DNA of 13,972 bases from Actinomycetes bacterium (GCA_021784205.1 JAJXTB010000074.1:1-13972); one strand, 5' to 3'; shown: positions 8,608-13,820, numbered from the stretch's first letter. Notes: generated by a model from the sequence alone, not told the origin. Numbers and translations are program-made.

Positions 8608-9348
8608 ATGGCCCGAGAATCTATCCTGGTCGCCACGCTCGTCGAGTTGGCCGACAACCTCGTCGACAACTATGACGTGATTGACATCTTGACCGTGATG
8701 AGCGATCGCTGCGTGGAGGCGATCGGCGTCGACGCCGCAGGGGTCATGCTCGCCCTGCCCGGTGGCGAGCTGCAGTTCGTGGCGTCATCGAGCGAGTCCA
8801 TGCGCGTGCTCGAACTCTTCCAGATCCAGGCCAACGAGGGACCGTGCGTCGACTGCTACATCGGCGGCGTCGCGGTGGTCGACATCGCGCTCACCGAGCC
8901 GGACGAGCGCTGGCCGCACTTCACTCCTCGGGCTCTGGCCCAGGGATTCCACTCGGTGCACTGTCTGCCCATGCGTTTGCGGGGACGAACGATCGGCGCG
9001 CTCAATCTCTTTCGATCGAACGAGGGCGCCCTGGACGAGAGCGACATTGTCGTGGCCCAGGGACTCGCCGACGTCGCCACCATCGCAATCCTCCAGCACC
9101 AAACGTCGCTGAACTCGAGACTGCTCAATGACCAGTTGAGTAACGCTCTCAACAGTCGGATCATCATCGAACAGGCTAAGGGAATGATCAGTCAGGCCAC
9201 CACGTGCGACATGGACCAGGCCTTCGCCGGACTGCGAGCGCACGCACGCAACCACAACGAGCGCCTCACCGACGTCGCGGCACGAATCGTCGCCGGAGCA
9301 CTGATGATCGATGATCTCGCTCGACCTAAGCCCCCGCTCGCTACCTGA
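8608..9348 (+). CDS. GAF-ANTAR domain regulator (second of two)
   Basis: A 246-residue GAF-ANTAR protein. The GAF domain spans about 8-165 and includes NEGPCVDCY (77-84), parallel to GEGPCVEAY in the upstream protein. The ANTAR domain spans about 176-232 with the canonical IIIEQAKGMISQ and LRAHARNHNERLTDVAARIV. This second copy keeps the consensus Lys (QAKGM) that the first lacks. The ATG at 8608 is preceded by GAGAGG with about 8 nt spacing. Despite the shared domain order the two proteins are clearly divergent, so this is an old duplication or a recruited pair, not a recent tandem copy. A short hinge (about 166-182) may form a coiled coil for dimerisation. Likely role: stimulus-dependent transcription antitermination. 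No ANTAR RNA target was recognised in the window. Confidence 0.88.
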   Translation: MARESILVATLVELADNLVDNYDVIDILTVMSDRCVEAIGVDAAGVMLALPGGELQFVASSSESMRVLELFQIQANEGPCVDCYIGGVAVVDIALTEPDERWPHFTPRALAQGFHSVHCLPMRLRGRTIGALNLFRSNEGALDESDIVVAQGLADVATIAILQHQTSLNSRLLNDQLSNALNSRIIIEQAKGMISQATTCDMDQAFAGLRAHARNHNERLTDVAARIVAGALMIDDLARPKPPLAT

Positions 9349-9374
9349 TCACGCCGGGTGCGGCCCGCGAAGAG

Positions 9375-9456
9375 TTGTGATTGGTAATCGGAAGGTCACG
9401 GTAGGGTCACGTCAAGGACGTCAAGACCTCGCCTCCTTCACCCAACATTCGTTGGG
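9375..9456 (+). promoter_or_regulatory. Candidate promoter, direct repeat and leader hairpin before the DUF6458-like gene
   Basis: GGTCACG occurs twice, at 9394-9400 and 9405-9411, 11 bp apart, i.e. one helical turn. A TAnnnT-type -10 box, TAGGGT, lies at 9402-9407, embedded between and within the repeats. CCCAAC-ATTC-GTTGGG (9441-9456) is a perfect 6-bp stem with a tetraloop. It would sit in the leader of the transcript, about 20 nt before the ATG. No T-tract follows, so the hairpin is not a typical terminator. Confidence 0.4.
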
Positions 9457-9475
9457 AAATAGTGAAGAGAGCAAA

Positions 9476-9739
9476 ATGGGACTTCCCGGAATGGTACTTA
9501 GTGCACTGGTGACCGGCATCGGCGCCATCATGTACTGGGCAATTACGTATCAGGGCCACGGTTTTCGCATGTCAACCGTTGGCGTGATCCTCATGGTGCT
9601 GGGTGTGTTCGGATTCGTCGCCTCGTCCATTGTCTTTGGCGTGTCGCGCGGTTCGGTCGGCTCCAGTCGACACTCGCTCGATCGCGTCGTCACCGACGGA
9701 TCCGGCAATACGAGTTCGGTTCATGAACAGACCAAGTAG
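9476..9739 (+). CDS. DUF6458-like small two-helix membrane protein
   Basis: An 87-residue protein with two hydrophobic helices (about 4-24 and 32-55) separated by a short turn containing GHGFRMSTVG. This matches the general look of the actinobacterial DUF6458 family (MGxG start, glycine-rich first helix, VGxILMVLGV second helix). The last 30 residues are Ser/Thr-rich and hydrophilic. The ATG at 9476 has a good GAAGAGAG four bases upstream. Function is unknown for the family. The gene is followed by two very small frames on the same strand, the first overlapping it, so a mini-operon of small membrane-associated proteins is likely. Confidence 0.75.
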   Translation: MGLPGMVLSALVTGIGAIMYWAITYQGHGFRMSTVGVILMVLGVFGFVASSIVFGVSRGSVGSSRHSLDRVVTDGSGNTSSVHEQTK

Positions 9740-9860
9740 CCCACTGGTGCGCAGCGAGTCCGTGGCGGAGCGAATCCGCCGCGAGCTCCTGGCCGAAGTG
9801 GTGATGGCGAGTCGGGTCATCGATGATCGCACGACGTTCGCCCCGCACGGGACGTACTGA
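9723..9860 (+). CDS. Small hypothetical protein (45 aa)
   Basis: A 45-residue frame starting MNRPSSPLVRSES and ending TFAPHGTY. It begins inside the last codons of the DUF6458-like gene (17-nt overlap, +1 frame) and has no strong ribosome site of its own. The centre, ERIRRELLAEVVMASR, would form an amphipathic helix with alternating charge. I recognise no family. Support is limited to its position: it fills the gap between two same-strand frames, and its stop lies 2 nt before the next possible start. It could be a translationally coupled small protein or a chance frame. Confidence 0.4.
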   Translation: MNRPSSPLVRSESVAERIRRELLAEVVMASRVIDDRTTFAPHGTY

Positions 9861-9862
9861 TC

Positions 9863-9931
9863 GTGCGCATCAAGGCCGGGACCGTCATCATCGTCCTGCT
9901 CGTGGTCATCATCTACCTGATGGTGCGCTAG
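9863..9931 (+). CDS. 22-residue single-helix membrane microprotein
   Basis: A GTG start, 22 codons and a TAG. The product begins VRIKAGTVIIVLL and continues with VVIIYLMVR, a single hydrophobic helix with basic residues at both ends. Almost every codon in the middle specifies Val, Ile or Leu, which chance frames seldom do in one register. It starts 2 nt after the stop of the 45-aa frame. No ribosome site is obvious; coupling is assumed. It is too short for family assignment. It resembles the single-pass microproteins found near small membrane protein genes in actinobacteria, but that is an impression and not a match. Confidence 0.4.
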   Translation: MRIKAGTVIIVLLVVIIYLMVR

Positions 9932-10007
9932 CGGGGCCAATTGGTTCAGCGACGTCGAGATCGCTGTTCACATCGATTCACCCGTGGTTGCAGTGGAAGT
10001 TGTGGTA

Positions 10008-10027
10008 TCCCGCACTCGACAGCGGGA
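10008..10027 (+). promoter_or_regulatory. Leader hairpin upstream of the DUF3494 gene
   Basis: TCCCGC (10008-10013) and GCGGGA (10022-10027) form a 6-bp stem with an 8-nt loop, 25 nt before the start codon. It could stabilise the mRNA or be an operator. The ribosome site AAGGG lies outside it. Confidence 0.3.
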
Positions 10028-10052
10028 CAAGAGCAGTACGAAGGGATTCACC

Positions 10053-11156
10053 ATGAAAAAGACTTTTCTTCCCAAACACAGTCTCGCGAACGCCCGTCCG
10101 CCGAGGATTTTGTCCTCGATTGGGCGCTTGCGACGTCGCGGCAGTTCGCTCTTCGGCGTCGGGGCCGCGGGCCTCGTCGCGGCGATGCTTCTCGGCCTGA
10201 GTGCCGCCCCGGCGAATGCCGCGACGGTCACGGTCAACCTCGGTTCCGCGTCTACCTACGCCATTCTGGCGGGCTCGACCATCACGAACACCGGTTCTTC
10301 CGTCGTTTCGGGTGATATCGGGCTCGCTCCCGGCACTTCGATCACTGGCTTTCCCCCCGGCGTGCAGAGCACCGGCACGACGAACGTCAACAACGCACTG
10401 GCGCTCGCCGCTCAGGGCGCGCTGACCACCGCGTACCTCGACACGCAGAGCCGGACACCCGCGACCACGACCCTGAGTGACCTTGGTGGCTCCACGCTCG
10501 TTCCGGGCGTCTATCAGGCGCCCTCGAGCTTGGGAATCACGGGAACCCTGACCTTGAATGGCGGCGGCGATTCGAACGCCGTGTTCATCTTCCAAGTGCC
10601 CAGCGCTCTCACCACCGCCCCTGGCAGTTCCGTGGTCCTTGAGAACGGGGCATCGGCCTGCAACGTGTTCTGGCAGGTCACCAGTTCGGCCACTCTGGGT
10701 TCGACGAGCTCCTTCGCCGGCACGATCGAGGCGCAGACTTCGGTGACTCTTGACACGGGGGCCGCCGTGAGCGGTCGCGTGCTCGCTCGCACCGGTGCGG
10801 TCACCCTTGACTCCAACCGAATCACCGTGCCCGCGTGCTCGAACGTGACCACGACGTCAACGACGACGTCGACCTCAACGGTTCCGGTCACGACCACGAC
10901 GGTTCCGGTCACGACCACCACGGTCGTCTCGACACCGACCACGCAGCCCACGTCGCGCACCACTGTTCCGGTCATCCCGTTGGGCGCGCCCAAGACGGGC
11001 TTTGGCGGAACTGCGACGTCGGGACCGACGCCGCGTGACTTGCTCGGTTTCGGTGGCGCCGCTCTCATGATCGCCGCGGGCGTCATGGCGATCTCCGCCC
11101 GTCGACGCCGTGTAACGGCCGATGGATCCTCTAGCGAAGACAACATTGGCTCGTAG
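10053..11156 (+). CDS. Secreted, wall-anchored DUF3494 (ice-binding-like) protein
   Basis: A 367-residue surface protein. Residues 1-56 are a long signal peptide (basic RRR at 27-29, hydrophobic 35-50, cleavage probably after ANA at 54-56). Residues about 62-262 are a DUF3494/ice-binding-like beta-solenoid. It has the opening AILAGSTITNTG, the VVSGDIGLAPG repeat, AVFIFQVPSAL and ACNVFWQV. A Thr/Pro stalk follows (263-305, including a duplicated VPVTTTT), then APKTG (312-316), a hydrophobic helix (about 331-347) and a basic RRRR tail, which is a cell-wall sorting signal. The A at position one departs from LPxTG. The ATG at 10053 has AAGGG 8 nt upstream; an in-frame upstream ATG at 9984 would add a non-signal extension. 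Many DUF3494 proteins bind ice, but others act as adhesins, so function is open. The next gene is the likely sortase. Confidence 0.88.
   Translation: MKKTFLPKHSLANARPPRILSSIGRLRRRGSSLFGVGAAGLVAAMLLGLSAAPANAATVTVNLGSASTYAILAGSTITNTGSSVVSGDIGLAPGTSITGFPPGVQSTGTTNVNNALALAAQGALTTAYLDTQSRTPATTTLSDLGGSTLVPGVYQAPSSLGITGTLTLNGGGDSNAVFIFQVPSALTTAPGSSVVLENGASACNVFWQVTSSATLGSTSSFAGTIEAQTSVTLDTGAAVSGRVLARTGAVTLDSNRITVPACSNVTTTSTTTSTSTVPVTTTTVPVTTTTVVSTPTTQPTSRTTVPVIPLGAPKTGFGGTATSGPTPRDLLGFGGAALMIAAGVMAISARRRRVTADGSSSEDNIGS
10881..10922 (+). repeat. 21-bp tandem duplication in the Thr-rich stalk
   Basis: Two 21-bp units beginning GTTCCGGTCACGACCAC, at 10881-10901 and 10902-10922, differ at one base. Each encodes VPVTTTT. 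This lets the stalk change length by slippage or recombination. Confidence 0.85.
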
Positions 11157-11838
11157 TCGATCCGTTCGACGCGAAACGATGTGGTGGATCGTCGCGGCAG
11201 CCGCACTGGCTGTCGCGACGATCTCGCTGTGGGGTCTGCTGCCGCGCCATCAGCCGCCGGTCGTCGTCGTCGCCGGGACCAGCCCGGTGTCCACGACGCC
11301 CGTGCGCAGTGGTCCGAATCCGGTGCCCACGACGCACGTTCGCAGCGCACCGCAGCCGGTGGCGTCGTCGCGACCGGTCGAACTCTCTATCCCCTCGATC
11401 GGTGTGTCGACCCGCCTCGGCGAGGTAGGTCTGCAGGCGAATCGACAGGTACAGGTTCCCAACTCGACCGCCTACGCGAGCTGGTTCGATCTCGGTCCGA
11501 CACCCGGACAGATCGGGTCATCGGTCATCCTCGGCCACGTCGACTCCTACCGTGGTCCGGGCGTGTTCTTCCGGCTGCGGTCCCTGGCGGTCGGAGACAG
11601 CGTCAACGTGACACTCGCTGACGGAGTGCGTGCGACCTTCGCCGTCACCGGGGTCGTGCAGTACTCGAAGAACGACTTCCCCGACGCTCTGGTCTACGCT
11701 TCTCGCGGCGTGAGGGCCCTGCAGCTTGTGACCTGCGGCGGCGCCTTCGACCACCAAACGGGGCACTACGAGTCCAACATCGTCGTCTTCACGAGGCTGC
11801 GCCACGTGACGCCGCGCCAGTCGCTACCCGCAGCCTGA
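11122..11838 (+). CDS. Class F-type sortase
   Basis: A 238-residue membrane-anchored transpeptidase. It has a basic cytoplasmic N-terminus, one transmembrane helix (about 21-40), a Pro/Ser/Thr linker (41-85) and a sortase domain (86-226). SIPSIGVSTRLGEVGL, WFDLGPTPGQIG, ILGHVDS and QLVTCGG are typical of the actinobacterial class F group. Catalytic His139 and Cys205 are present. The third residue, usually Arg, cannot be placed with confidence: after the Cys the family-like YxxN reads YESN, and the next Arg follows the last beta strand. The 5' end overlaps the DUF3494 gene by 35 nt and has no ribosome site; TTG at 11146 or ATG at 11179 are alternative starts that keep the helix. The neighbour's APKTG sorting signal is its obvious substrate. 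Confidence 0.85.
   Translation: MDPLAKTTLARSRSVRRETMWWIVAAAALAVATISLWGLLPRHQPPVVVVAGTSPVSTTPVRSGPNPVPTTHVRSAPQPVASSRPVELSIPSIGVSTRLGEVGLQANRQVQVPNSTAYASWFDLGPTPGQIGSSVILGHVDSYRGPGVFFRLRSLAVGDSVNVTLADGVRATFAVTGVVQYSKNDFPDALVYASRGVRALQLVTCGGAFDHQTGHYESNIVVFTRLRHVTPRQSLPAA
11284..11355 (+). repeat. 36-bp tandem duplication in the sortase linker
   Basis: Two adjacent 36-bp units, 11284-11319 and 11320-11355, encode PVSTTPVRSGPN and PVPTTHVRSAPQ. They are diverged but clearly duplicated, lengthening the spacer between membrane and catalytic domain by 12 residues. Confidence 0.8.
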
Positions 11839-11841
11839 GCG

Positions 11842-11855
11842 TCGGCGGCCGCCGA
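11842..11855. terminator. GC-rich palindrome just after the sortase stop
   Basis: TCGGCGGCCGCCGA is a perfect 14-bp palindrome 3 nt after the stop codon. It can form a 5-bp stem with a GGCC loop. No T-tract follows, so termination is only a suggestion based on position. Confidence 0.25.
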
Positions 11856-11923
11856 GAGCCGGCGCACCTCCACGAACCGACTTTCGGCCCGTTGTGAGTC
11901 CGAAGAGGACGTCGAGACACTCT

Positions 11924-11939
11924 TAAAGTGGGCGGTGAA
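11924..11939 (+). promoter_or_regulatory. -10 box of the ABC exporter remnant, near-leaderless
   Basis: TAAAGT (11924-11929) fits the TAnnnT pattern and ends 9 nt before the ATG at 11939, so the transcript would start within a few bases of the start codon. There is no ribosome site. A convincing -35 box is not visible. Confidence 0.35.
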
Positions 11940-12252
11940 TGCTCACTCGCCTGATGCGCACGTATCTTCGTAGTCGCACGGGGTCGGTCGCGCTCGTGGT
12001 GGTGCTCCTGGTGGCCCAGACCGTGGGCAATCTCTACCTGACCAACCTCAACGCGGCGATCATCAACAACGGGGTGGTGACGGGCAACCTGGGCTACATC
12101 CTGCGCACCGGCGCGGCGATGCTCGCCATCACCCTGGCGATCGGTGGCGTGGCCATCGTCGCCGTGTACTGGGCGTCGCGCATCGCCATGGCCGCGAGTC
12201 GCATCGTCGAACACGGCAGCCACGAGGACCTCCTCGCGCGTCGCGGCGTTTA

Positions 12253-12260
12253 CTTCGACC
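12253..12260. repeat. Target site duplication, left copy
   Basis: CTTCGACC abuts the left inverted repeat and is identical to 13740-13747. Flanking bases differ on both sides, so the duplication is exactly 8 bp. Confidence 0.85.
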
Positions 12261-12300
12261 ACCCCGCGGCAAAGTTGGTTGGTGAAGGAGTAAGGCAAAT
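12261..12300 (+). repeat. Left terminal inverted repeat
   Basis: Forty bases beginning ACCCCGCGGCAAAGTTGG and ending AAGGAGTAAGGCAAAT, matching the reverse complement of 13700-13739 at 37 positions. GGCAAA occurs twice inside it (12268-12273 and 12294-12299), which may reflect two contact sites for a transposase. The tnpB start is only 30 bp further in, so this repeat also overlaps the expected promoter region. Confidence 0.9.
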
Positions 12301-12317
12301 ACGTCACACCCCGGGGC

Positions 12318-12330
12318 GATACTGATCGCA
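12318..12330 (+). promoter_or_regulatory. Possible -10 box of tnpB, leaderless
   Basis: GATACT (12318-12323) is 6 nt before the ATG at 12330, the spacing for a leaderless message. No clear -35 is seen; it would fall within the end of the left inverted repeat. CGGGGCGATAC here is repeated exactly at 13800-13810, outside the element. Confidence 0.3.
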
Positions 12331-13661
12331 TGCCCGAGGCGACATTCACCATGATTCACCAGGGCTTCTCGTATCTGCTCGACCCCACACCGGCGCAACG
12401 TGCACTGCTCGCGAGTCACACGGGGGCATCGCGGTTCTGTCACAACTTTTTGCTGGGTGTTGTCCTCGCGAACTGGAAGGAGAACCGGGACAAGAAGGAG
12501 TCCGGTGAAGAAGTCACCCGGGAGAGTTACCTCGGCACTCGCCAGTTGGACCTCCAGAAGCTCTGGTACGAGCGCAGAGCAGAGTCCGCGCCATGGTTCA
12601 CCGATAACGCCTCGTCGACCTACAACTACGCGCAGCTGCACCTCGCCCAGGCCTTCGCCAACTACTTCGCCGGACGCACGCGAGTACCCGCGTTCAAGTC
12701 CAAGGGACGAAGTGAGTCCTTCACTCTGGCCGGCGGTTCCACCCGCCTCGTTGATTCACACCACGTGCGACTCAGTCGCATCGGTGATATCAAGACCTAC
12801 GAGTCGATGCGCAAGCTCTACCGCCACCTCGAGCGCGGTCGTGCCCGGATCCTGTCGGTCACGGTCACCGAGCGCTGGGGAAACTACACGCTCGCCTTCA
12901 CCGCCGAGATGAGCCGGGTCATCCCCGCACCACGATCACCCGCGCGGGTGATCGGCATCGACGTGGGGCTCACCACTCTCTACACCGGCGCCACGCCTGA
13001 CGGCACGCAGGTCCTCTCCGTGGCGAACCCGAGGCACTACCAATCGCGCCAGGCACGGCTGGCCCGAGCCCAGCGCGTGGCCTCTCGTCGCTGCGGACCT
13101 CGAAAGGGGGTCGCCCCGTCGAACCGGTGGCGCCGTGCGAACCAGCGAGTCCAGAACGTCCACGCCGATATCGCCAACGCGAGGCGCAACCTCATCCACG
13201 AGACCACCACGATGCTCGCGAAGAACTACGACCGCATCGTCGTTGAGGACCTCAACGTCAAAGGGATGCTAAAGAACCACACCCTCGCCACTCACATCAG
13301 TGACGCCGCCTGGGGAGAGTTCGTCCGCCAGCTCGAGTACAAGGCCACCTGGTACGGCTCGACCGTTGTCAGGGCCGATCGATTCTTCCCGTCAAGTAAA
13401 ACCTGCAGCTCGTGTGGGGCAGTGAAAGCCAAGCTGCCCTTGGAGATCAGGACGTATCACTGTGAGACTTGTGGTCTCACGATGGACCGCGACCACAACG
13501 CGGCGATCAACCTGGCCAGGTGCACCAGTCAACCCACCTCCGCGGGGACACGCTCCGTGGCTGGACGTGGAGGGGAGGTAAGACCAAAGCGGCGCAAGCT
13601 CGTCGTCAAGGCTCACCCCGATGAAGCGTCAACCGAAACGCTGACCTTGGTCGGCGCGTAG
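12330..13661 (+). CDS. tnpB: TnpB-type RNA-guided nuclease
   Basis: A 443-residue TnpB protein, the ancestor-like relative of Cas12 that cuts DNA guided by an omega RNA. The N-terminal wedge/REC part spans about 8-200, opening MIHQGFSYLLDPTPAQ with TGASRFCHNFLL. The RuvC nuclease has all three acidic motifs: Asp211 in IGIDVGLTT, Glu306 in IVVEDLNVKGM and the DRD of MDRDHNAAIN (386-388). A zinc ribbon uses Cys359, Cys362, Cys378 and Cys381. The tail (about 400-443, with SVAGRGGEVRP and EASTET) is the variable C-terminus seen in many actinobacterial TnpBs. The ATG at 12330 is leaderless-like; ATG 12351, preceded by GAGG 10 nt upstream, is an alternative. There is no frameshift or lost catalytic residue, so it is probably functional. 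It is the sole gene of its element, with no TnpA nearby. Confidence 0.93.
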   Translation: MPEATFTMIHQGFSYLLDPTPAQRALLASHTGASRFCHNFLLGVVLANWKENRDKKESGEEVTRESYLGTRQLDLQKLWYERRAESAPWFTDNASSTYNYAQLHLAQAFANYFAGRTRVPAFKSKGRSESFTLAGGSTRLVDSHHVRLSRIGDIKTYESMRKLYRHLERGRARILSVTVTERWGNYTLAFTAEMSRVIPAPRSPARVIGIDVGLTTLYTGATPDGTQVLSVANPRHYQSRQARLARAQRVASRRCGPRKGVAPSNRWRRANQRVQNVHADIANARRNLIHETTTMLAKNYDRIVVEDLNVKGMLKNHTLATHISDAAWGEFVRQLEYKATWYGSTVVRADRFFPSSKTCSSCGAVKAKLPLEIRTYHCETCGLTMDRDHNAAINLARCTSQPTSAGTRSVAGRGGEVRPKRRKLVVKAHPDEASTETLTLVGA

Positions 13662-13699
13662 GAGAAACCACGGCGTAGAAGACGGCTGGCGGAGAGGCT

Positions 13700-13739
13700 A
13701 TTTGCCTTACTCCTCCACCAACCAACTTTGCCGTGGGGG
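13700..13739 (-). repeat. Right terminal inverted repeat
   Basis: Forty bases beginning ATTTGCCTTACTCCTCCACC and ending CTTTGCCGTGGGGG, the inverted partner of 12261-12300. It lies 38 bp after the tnpB stop and ends one base before the right target duplication. Confidence 0.9.
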
Positions 13740-13747
13740 CTTCGACC
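13740..13747. repeat. Target site duplication, right copy
   Basis: CTTCGACC, identical to 12253-12260, followed directly by the surviving last codons of the exporter gene. Confidence 0.85.
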
Positions 13748-13820
13748 TGTATCACAGCCAGTTCTCGGGGGGCGAGGAACTGGGCTAGCCAGAGCCGATC
13801 GGGGCGATACCGCGAGCCGA

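Larger units (their letters stand above)
12261..13739 (+). mobile_element. TnpB-carrying transposon with terminal inverted repeats (1479 bp)
   Basis: The boundaries follow from three independent signs. There are 40-bp inverted repeats at 12261-12300 and 13700-13739 with 37/40 matches (mismatches at repeat positions 1, 6 and 25). There is an 8-bp duplication, CTTCGACC, directly outside them. And the exporter frame is restored exactly on excision (codons GTT TAC TTC GAC CTG TAT CAC). The only gene inside is tnpB. No transposase is present, so movement would need one in trans. Known IS200/IS605 and IS607 carriers of TnpB lack long inverted repeats, and IS200/IS605 insertion makes no target duplication. 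An 8-bp duplication is instead seen with several DDE transposase families, for example ISL3 and IS66. The parent family was not identified. Confidence 0.88.
13560..13759 (+). ncRNA. Region expected to encode an omega RNA (hypothetical extent)
   Basis: In known TnpB systems the guide RNA scaffold comes from the 3' end of tnpB plus the element's right end, and the guide is the flanking DNA just outside. By analogy the scaffold would lie about 13560-13739 and the guide would start at 13740 (CTTCGACCTGTATCACAGCC). No fold was computed, no conserved motif was recognised, and the inverted repeat itself would be part of the scaffold. This is an inference from family behaviour only. Confidence 0.3.
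11939..13788 (+). pseudogene. Multidrug ABC exporter gene remnant: internal deletion, then split by a TnpB element
   Basis: Codons 1-85 match the start of an exporter of the fused membrane/ATPase type. The opening is MLTRLMRTYLRSR; then come helix 1, the AAIINNGVVTG loop and helix 2 ending RIAMA. At about 12185-12205 the frame jumps directly to SRIVEHGSHEDLLARRGVYFD, which belongs at the very C-terminus after the D-loop and H-loop of the ATPase. The remaining helices and all of Walker A, signature and Walker B are missing. Because such exporters usually occur as gene pairs, and this C-terminus looks like that of the second partner, the deletion may have removed parts of two genes. The remnant is then interrupted after Tyr-Phe-Asp by the element at 12261-13739. 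It resumes at 13740, where FDLYHSQFSGGEELG and the stop TAG (13786-13788) follow. It cannot make an exporter. Confidence 0.85.

Noticed and set aside
9441..10027. Hairpins at 9441-9456 and 10008-10027 as ANTAR target RNAs.
   Set aside because: ANTAR targets are paired stems with hexanucleotide loops having A at position 1 and G at position 4. These are single stems with 4-nt and 8-nt loops.
10514..11350. A reverse-strand frame of 278 codons opposite the DUF3494 and sortase genes, with Val/Thr repeats.
   Set aside because: The repeats are the complement of the Thr-rich stalk; there is no independent coding evidence.
12330..13661. Reading the nuclease as a Cas12-type effector of a CRISPR locus.
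   Set aside because: There is no repeat array, no cas1/cas2 and a TnpB-sized protein of 443 residues inside a transposon.
12312..13810. Exact 11-bp direct repeat CGGGGCGATAC at 12312-12322 (inside the element, next to tnpB) and 13800-13810 (outside the element).
   Set aside because: It straddles the element boundary on one side only, does not match the transposon ends, and an 11-mer repeat can occur by chance in GC-rich DNA of this length.
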